Assembly (NCBI GenBank): GCA_036841525.1
Contig: DAITVZ010000006.1
Location: 1 to 64,000, forward strand
From: JAAYEA01 sp012689325
Lineage (GTDB): Bacteria > Chloroflexota > Anaerolineae > JAAYEA01
Direction: 5' to 3'
DNA length: 64,000 bases
Both the position numbers and the translations under genes were made by a program. Below are positions 58,636 through 64,000 of this stretch, in pieces; position 1 is the stretch's first letter, and each line of letters opens with the position of its first letter. The notes below the pieces were generated by a model that did not search any database, was not told where the DNA came from, and saw only the letters and a program-made list of their open reading frames with translations.

Positions 58636-59505
58636 TTACGCTTTGATATACTTGCCGATGAGAGGCGCCAGGTCGCGCTTCACGCGCTGAGGGATGACAT
58701 CGCGGTTCGTGATCATGGCAGTGGCCAGCGCGGAGCCGCAATCACACTCGCGAGCAGCGGGGATCATGGACACCAGAACCTCGATGGCTCGCTTGGTCAC
58801 AGCCGCATTGGCTGTCAGGTTCCCGATGAGCATGTCGACGCTCACGGGTTCTTCCGTCTCATGCCATACATCATAGTCGGTCACATGGGCCATGCAGGCA
58901 TAGCAGATCTCGGCCTCCCGCGCCAGCTTGGCCTCTGGAATAGCGGTCATGCCAATGATATCGACGCCCCATTGCCGGTAGATGCGTGATTCAGCTTTGG
59001 TCGAGAACTGCGGACCATCGATCACGATGAAGGTGCCGCCTCGATGCACGGTGGCCCCGGTCTGTTGAACCGCCTCGTAGAGCAGGTGGCTGAGCTCGGG
59101 GCAGAACGGCTCCGCCATCCCGATGTGTACGACCAGGCCATCGCCAAAGAACGAGTTGGCTCGAGCCTTGGTACGGTCAAACAACTGGTCAGGAATCACA
59201 ATGTCGCGGGGAGCGTAATCGGCGCGCATGCTGCCGCACGCGCTCACCGAGATTATCCGCTCGACTCCCAGCGTCTTGAGCGCATAGATGTTGGCGCGCG
59301 AGTTCAACTCATGTGGCATGATGCGGTGACCCCGTCCGTGCCGAGGCAGGAAGGCGATGCGGCGGCCCTGCAGGGTCCCAACGATGATCGCGTCGCTGGG
59401 ATCGCCAAACGGAGTCTTGACTCGCACCTCCGAGACGTCAGTTAGCGCCTCCATCTCGTAGATGCCGCTGCCCCCGATTACGCCGATGCTGACTTGCTCT
59501 TGCAT
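58636..59505 (-). CDS. mtnP: S-methyl-5'-thioadenosine phosphorylase
   Basis: A 289-residue PNP-family phosphorylase in methionine salvage, splitting MTA into adenine and methylthioribose-1-phosphate. The phosphate site GGSGIY (about residue 12) and LPRHGRGHRIMPHELNSRANI (about 52-72), the central VIDGPQFSTKAES (about 172-184) and GMTAIPEAKLAREAEICYA (about 199-217) match MTAP rather than plain purine nucleoside phosphorylase. ATG 59505 is preferred, with AGGA eight bases upstream. GTG 59511 is an alternative. It follows the giant membrane protein gene by 21 nt and is probably co-transcribed. Confidence 0.93.
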   Translation of the reverse strand: MQEQVSIGVIGGSGIYEMEALTDVSEVRVKTPFGDPSDAIIVGTLQGRRIAFLPRHGRGHRIMPHELNSRANIYALKTLGVERIISVSACGSMRADYAPRDIVIPDQLFDRTKARANSFFGDGLVVHIGMAEPFCPELSHLLYEAVQQTGATVHRGGTFIVIDGPQFSTKAESRIYRQWGVDIIGMTAIPEAKLAREAEICYACMAHVTDYDVWHETEEPVSVDMLIGNLTANAAVTKRAIEVLVSMIPAARECDCGSALATAMITNRDVIPQRVKRDLAPLIGKYIKA

Positions 59506-59526
59506 ATCCACTATCCTCTCTATAGC

Positions 59527-62500
59527 CTAGTTCGCGCCAATGGCCTGCAGTCGCTCCGCAGCGCGATCTTCCCAGTCAGTGCCAACGCCGATCTGCATGG
59601 CCTGGGTATAGGCCCTGCGCGCGCCGGTGCGGTCCCCCTGACTCTCCAGGGCTGTACCCAGATGGAAGAAGGACTCGGCGAACCCCGGATCGGCCTGGGT
59701 TGCCCGCTCAAAAGCTTGTGCTGCCTCGCCCCAGTGCTGCCGCTCCAGGTAGGCCATCCCCAGCTTGTTGAGCGCGGCGGGGTTATCAGGGGCCACCGCC
59801 ACCGCCCTGGCATACTGGGCCAGGGCTTGTTCGAGATCGCCCATCAGAGCGTATGTATCGCCCAAGGTGTGATACATGGCAACGTCCTCGGGGTGCAGCT
59901 CGAGCGACGCCTCGAAAACGCGCGCAGCATCCTCTGGTCGCCCCAACTGACGGTAGCGATCGCCCAGCTCGAACTGCAGGCCGGCATTTCCCGGGTCAGC
60001 CTTGGCGGCGCGCTCCAGGGTCTTGAGCGCATCCCTGCTGATGCTGCTCTCTGCCCTCGGCGCCACCGTCGGGATGGCAACGGCTTGGGCTGCACCGGAC
60101 ACGTAACCGGCGAACTCGCGCCTGACCTGATCGAGCACGCGATAGATGCGGACGGTATCCTCATCGTAGACCAGCGCCAGGTACTCGCTCATCGCATCGA
60201 ACTTGGCGAGGCTGGCCTCAGAGTAGACCGATCTTTCGAATGGCCCCACGTACACATAGGAGACGCCGTACTTGGCCAGGAGGCGCGCCGTTTCCTCCGC
60301 GTCCATCGAGCGGTACATCTGCTCTGCGTCGCGGTGGCGGGGCCCGATCAGCTCGTCGTAGCGCTGTTCGTTTTCGTGCAGCGGGTTGAGCACAGTGGGC
60401 AAGCCGGTGTTCACGGCGATCCGCACACCATTCTCGCGATAGTAGCCGTAAGGGGCCTGCAGAATGATCGGCGTGCCCTCGAGGTTATCGATCAACCACT
60501 TGATGGCCTTCAGATCGGGCTCCAGGTAGATCTGGTGCCCATCCCAATTGTACGTTGCGGTCTCCATGTAGGCCAGCCCATCGAGGGTGCCCCAAGCAGG
60601 CGGGGCCGGGAATCGGTCACGCCAGCGACTCTGAATCGCCACCAGTGGATAGGCCGCCGCCAAGAGCAGCAAGCCGCCCAGGATCACCTTCCATATGGCG
60701 CCCAAGGCATGTCGCCGCACCCACCAGGACCGAAGCAGAACGCCAAGACAGGCCGCCGCCGAGAGGGCAAGAAGCACCCAGGCCTGGATATAGAACTTGA
60801 AGATCGTGTTCATCCGATACCAAGTATCACCCAGGTGGTCCCGGATATAGATGACTTCCACGCCAATGGAGATCAGCAGGCCAGCCAGGCCGAGCCATAG
60901 CGCGAATCGCTCCGGCAGGATAAGGTCGGCGCGCCCCATGGCCGCCAGCGATAGCAGGATAAGCTCCGCGATGCTCCAGAGCGTCAGCAACTGCCGCCAG
61001 TTGACATCAGGATACAGAAGCTGTGCTATGCCAAGAAGCAGCGGGAGCAGCGCCAGGCTCACAAGAAACACCCACTTGCTGGACAGCCAGGCCAGCAGGC
61101 GCGACCTGGCCGTGGCCTCTGGGGCCTTGGCCGGCGCCGCCGCAACAGCAGCAGAAGGCACCTCGTCGCCGAGCAATAGGCTGGGGACAGGCTCGGCCAA
61201 GGCCAGCACGTCCGGCACTTCCGCAGCCAGCGCGTCCAGGTCGAGGACCAGCGGGCTCGGTGTGGCGTCCGGCAGCGGAGCATCCCGAGGACCGTCCTCG
61301 GCGCTTGTGGAAGCCACCGAAACCTCTGCCGAGAAGCTGCGAGCGGTGGCCCTCCGCCCGGCGACGCGCCAGACGACATAGGTAGCCAGGACAAACAGGA
61401 ACAGGCCAAAGAAGGACCAGTAGTAATTGAACTCGGTGGGATAGCGAACGAGTCCTATCCCCTTGATGAAGGCCTGGAAGTGGGTGAAGAAGGGGAAGAA
61501 CAGCGCCAGGCCAAGGCCTGCCAATGCCAGGGCGCCAACGGTGGCGGCCAGGATCGTCCTCACCTTCCGTCGCCACCCAGCGGGCTGATCATCACCATCG
61601 CGAGGGGCGTGCGCCAGCAGCAGCGCCCCAAACGCCACCAGCGCGAACGCCGGGAAATCCCACGAGTTCGTGACAGCCAGCGTGCCGAGCACCAAAGCCG
61701 CCAAGAAGCCGACCAACCACGGCGCCGCCCGGAGACGTTCCTGGGTATGGCCCTCGGTCTCTGTTACCTGGCGAACCCCCTGGGCGATGCGCAGGGCAAG
61801 GGCGATGGACAGGATGGTGAACGGGATATTGATGGTATGCGGGTGAAGATCCGCGAACAAAAAGCTCCAGAAGGGGAATTCGGTGATGGTGTTCTCATAG
61901 AATCCATGGGACCGAGAGGCGTCCCAAAACCAGTCGGTGCGCAGGGGCAGAGTGGCAGGCCCGAGCCATCTCCAGAAGCCTTGCCAGAGCCGAGCCAAGG
62001 CGCCGGACGTGTCCGGGTCCGCCAGCTGCTGGAGCGCCGACACGACCTCGCCAAAGCCGCCACGTCCGCGGACCGGGAACGCTCCGCTGAGAGGGCCCAC
62101 CCAGACCACCAAGAAGCCAGCCACGACGCCAAAGAGCTTGCGGCCGGTCAGCGTAGCCACAACAGAAAAGCATCCTGACACGGTGAGGGCGAACAGGGTA
62201 GCAATGATCAGGTTGAAGGCGACTCCTGGCATAAGCCCGGACAGCTTGACCAGGGTAGACACTGCGAATAGCCCATAGTAGTAATAGTTGATGTATCCGC
62301 CGGAGAAGAAGGGGTCAAGAGGCGGCATGGTGGAGCTGCGGAGAATGGCATTTAGGAAGCCAAACTCCATGGGCTTTTCTCCGCCGTTCACCGGGTGCCA
62401 GATATCCGGATTGCCAAGCCGCAGCAACAACCCTGCCGCGAAGGCGGCTAGAAAGACCAGCTCGAAGGCCAGCAGTCGGCGATGCTCCCGCCAGAAAGCT

Positions 62501-64000
62501 GTCACGCTGAGCCGCCGCTTGCGCAGTAGCAGATAGGAAAGGAATGCAACTGCGGCGATCGCTCCCCACACGGCCCAGACGGTGTAGTTCCAGAGTCCCA
62601 GGCTCACCGGCATCCAGACGAGGTAGGAAACCAGCACCAGGCCAAGGGCCTTGGTGAGCAGATAGCCCCTATCAAGGAAGGTTGAAAAGACAGCGCTCGT
62701 CACCGGCCAGGCTACTAAGGAGACAAGGGCCAGGCCGAGAAGCCAGACCACGATTGCGAGCGGGGTGCTCGAGCTGGCTACGCGGTTCCAGCCATAGTCA
62801 GAGACGGCTGGCAGGGCTTCCACTGGCACGTCCAGCATCAGTGGCTTCTGATATTGGGGCACGGGCAACACCACTGGCGCATCGGACCCCATGCGTGTGA
62901 CCGCAGGCGCGGCGTTGAGGACATCGCCAAAGAGCCCGCGGATCTCCTGCTCGGGCAAGTCGCGGACCTTCTGGTAGATGAGCACCTTGGGATGATCATA
63001 GACGCTGAAACTCTCGTCGGCGGCATCGTCCACGAACGTCAGTCCCCAGATGGAAGGGTAGGACATGGCCGTGTGCGCGAGCTCGAAGCCCAGACGCTCG
63101 GTGAAGAGCAGCTCATAGTACTTGAGCTCCACGGGGTACCGCCAGGGCAGCCGCCGGATGGCCCCATACAGCCGCGGGGTAGCCAGCACGATATAGTCGG
63201 ATCGCTGCATGGTCTGAATCAGATGCTGAAGCTTGGCCTCTGGGGCCATGTCGTGATAGATGTCAAAGGTCACGTTGCCGGCCAGCCTGGACCGATTGAA
63301 CCCTTCGAGGGCCAGGTCCACCGGCAGGGCGTCATCCCAAGCTTCCGCGCTCACCGTGGAGCCACGCGGGGCATTGGCGTATAGCCACCGAGAAGCGTCG
63401 TGCCAGGTGTGCGGCTTGGCATAGATGCTCATGAAAGCCAGCGCCCAGACCAGCGTCGGGAGCAGGATGGCCACTACCGTGAGGGTGCTCACCACCCGCG
63501 AGAACCGCTCCGCTACGCTCGGGCTCACTTGCCGATCGGCCGTCAGGTGCGCCTGGACCCAGGGACGTGCCGCCAGATCGCGCCCCCAGCGGCCAAGGAG
63601 CCTCGCGACGCCGAGCACCAGCCAGGCCCCCAGGACGCACAGCGCTGGGACCAGCGGCAGCATGTACCGCATGAACTTGACCTCGTACCGGCCCACCACG
63701 GCCAAGTAGGGGAGTACCCAGCCAAGGAGCACCGCCATGCCACGCAGCCGATCGTCATAATACAGGGCGTGCATGGCGCGATGCCACCAGTTAAGGCCGC
63801 CTGCGCCACGCGGCCGAAGGAGTGTCCATACGATCAAAGCAGCTGCCGCTATCACGCCCGCAAAGGCAGCGATTCCCAGCGGCCAGCCCAGCCCCCAGCG
63901 CCCGAGGTTGCCCAGGTGGTACAGGTAGGGAAGGGTGTTGATATACTGGCGGGTGAATGGCCAGTCGTTCGCGCCGCTGACCATCTCGGATTGGTTCGCG
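59527..64000 (-). CDS. giant membrane protein: GT-C-like part, YYY (DUF2298) domain and TPR repeats; N-terminus outside window
   Basis: At least 1490 residues, open at the window edge. The first visible 330 residues are the end of a GT39/GT-C-like transferase (FMRYMLPLVPALCVLGAW), with a soluble part. Residues about 395-1130 form a polytopic region with GGYINYYYYGLFAV (about 555-570), the signature of the Chloroflexi/archaeal YYY family, and FADLHPHTINIPF (about 700). A soluble domain follows, then at about 1330-1480 four tetratricopeptide repeats (LQFELGDRYRQLGRPEDAARVFEAS and later copies). The TPR face suggests a protein assembly role, and the membrane part surface glycosylation. Confidence 0.85.
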   Translation of the reverse strand, partial: ANQSEMVSGANDWPFTRQYINTLPYLYHLGNLGRWGLGWPLGIAAFAGVIAAAALIVWTLLRPRGAGGLNWWHRAMHALYYDDRLRGMAVLLGWVLPYLAVVGRYEVKFMRYMLPLVPALCVLGAWLVLGVARLLGRWGRDLAARPWVQAHLTADRQVSPSVAERFSRVVSTLTVVAILLPTLVWALAFMSIYAKPHTWHDASRWLYANAPRGSTVSAEAWDDALPVDLALEGFNRSRLAGNVTFDIYHDMAPEAKLQHLIQTMQRSDYIVLATPRLYGAIRRLPWRYPVELKYYELLFTERLGFELAHTAMSYPSIWGLTFVDDAADESFSVYDHPKVLIYQKVRDLPEQEIRGLFGDVLNAAPAVTRMGSDAPVVLPVPQYQKPLMLDVPVEALPAVSDYGWNRVASSSTPLAIVVWLLGLALVSLVAWPVTSAVFSTFLDRGYLLTKALGLVLVSYLVWMPVSLGLWNYTVWAVWGAIAAVAFLSYLLLRKRRLSVTAFWREHRRLLAFELVFLAAFAAGLLLRLGNPDIWHPVNGGEKPMEFGFLNAILRSSTMPPLDPFFSGGYINYYYYGLFAVSTLVKLSGLMPGVAFNLIIATLFALTVSGCFSVVATLTGRKLFGVVAGFLVVWVGPLSGAFPVRGRGGFGEVVSALQQLADPDTSGALARLWQGFWRWLGPATLPLRTDWFWDASRSHGFYENTITEFPFWSFLFADLHPHTINIPFTILSIALALRIAQGVRQVTETEGHTQERLRAAPWLVGFLAALVLGTLAVTNSWDFPAFALVAFGALLLAHAPRDGDDQPAGWRRKVRTILAATVGALALAGLGLALFFPFFTHFQAFIKGIGLVRYPTEFNYYWSFFGLFLFVLATYVVWRVAGRRATARSFSAEVSVASTSAEDGPRDAPLPDATPSPLVLDLDALAAEVPDVLALAEPVPSLLLGDEVPSAAVAAAPAKAPEATARSRLLAWLSSKWVFLVSLALLPLLLGIAQLLYPDVNWRQLLTLWSIAELILLSLAAMGRADLILPERFALWLGLAGLLISIGVEVIYIRDHLGDTWYRMNTIFKFYIQAWVLLALSAAACLGVLLRSWWVRRHALGAIWKVILGGLLLLAAAYPLVAIQSRWRDRFPAPPAWGTLDGLAYMETATYNWDGHQIYLEPDLKAIKWLIDNLEGTPIILQAPYGYYRENGVRIAVNTGLPTVLNPLHENEQRYDELIGPRHRDAEQMYRSMDAEETARLLAKYGVSYVYVGPFERSVYSEASLAKFDAMSEYLALVYDEDTVRIYRVLDQVRREFAGYVSGAAQAVAIPTVAPRAESSISRDALKTLERAAKADPGNAGLQFELGDRYRQLGRPEDAARVFEASLELHPEDVAMYHTLGDTYALMGDLEQALAQYARAVAVAPDNPAALNKLGMAYLERQHWGEAAQAFERATQADPGFAESFFHLGTALESQGDRTGARRAYTQAMQIGVGTDWEDRAAERLQAIGAN

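Noticed and set aside
1..64000. CRISPR arrays, insertion sequences, prophage or integrase-attachment sites
   Set aside because: No regularly spaced repeats, transposase or integrase motifs, or tRNA-flanking direct repeats were seen.

Overview
The window is about 64 kb of GC-rich, gene-dense bacterial DNA with no visible phage, IS element or CRISPR array. Several features point to a Chloroflexota bacterium, probably an Anaerolineae-like lineage. These are a giant membrane protein with the GGYINYYYYG signature of the YYY family (described from Chloroflexi and archaea), large GT-C membrane glycosyltransferases, a secreted protein ending in a PTATP-rich linker plus LPLILKH, and a type II fatty acid cluster using FabK. 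This taxonomic call is inference. Recurrent promoters follow the pattern TTGGCG/TTGCNN, then 16-17 bp, then TATACT/TATAAT.

Layout. Positions 1-705 hold the end of a TrkH potassium transporter. Positions 754-22143 form a catabolic region rich in orphan enzymes: cupin, GH130 phosphorylase, M3 peptidase, epimerase, phosphoesterase and a UROD-like protein, then a divergent four-gene minus-strand block (ketopantoate-reductase-like protein, two amidohydrolases, a TIM-barrel protein). After these comes a ten-gene plus-strand unit running from a promoter at 10487 to a terminator at 22143. It carries an ADP-ribosylglycohydrolase, two sulfatases, an SGNH hydrolase, a SelA-like PLP enzyme, a P-loop kinase, a ceramidase-like protein, a deacetylase-like amidohydrolase, an oxidoreductase and a sugar isomerase. 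None of these enzymes shows a signal peptide, so imported substrates are probably processed in the cytoplasm. A smaller related set (nitrilase, MBL hydrolase, sulfatase, two isomerase-type TIM barrels) lies at 49102-54128.

Positions 22192-31000 hold housekeeping and transport genes: AzlCD, signal peptidase I, a K+/H+ antiporter, tRNA-Arg(UCU), an enolase-superfamily enzyme, CorA, MscL with a zinc ribbon, and a secreted PQQ-type sugar dehydrogenase. Positions 32113-39647 hold a tight four-gene DNA-processing operon: a UvrD-like protein with a degenerate motor, an intact UvrD-like helicase, a PD-(D/E)XK nuclease with Fe-S cysteines, and RecJ. It looks like a non-canonical AddAB/RecBCD-type machine. 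Positions 39666-42861 hold a UROD-like protein with two Dpp-type permeases, 42881-45630 a Zn/Mn ABC transporter, and 45653-48987 fabK-fabF-fabH.

The right end holds a GT-C membrane protein, a membrane-anchored LuxR-HTH/kelch one-component regulator, a MobB-like GTPase, and an intergenic segment with a promoter and a strong hairpin that may encode a small RNA. It closes with MTA phosphorylase and the YYY/TPR membrane protein, which runs off the window. The points most worth following up are the helicase-nuclease operon, the HTH-TM-kelch protein, the hairpin element at 58448-58607, the paired intact and metal-site-deficient amidohydrolases, and the mirror-image divergent promoters at 10440-10514.
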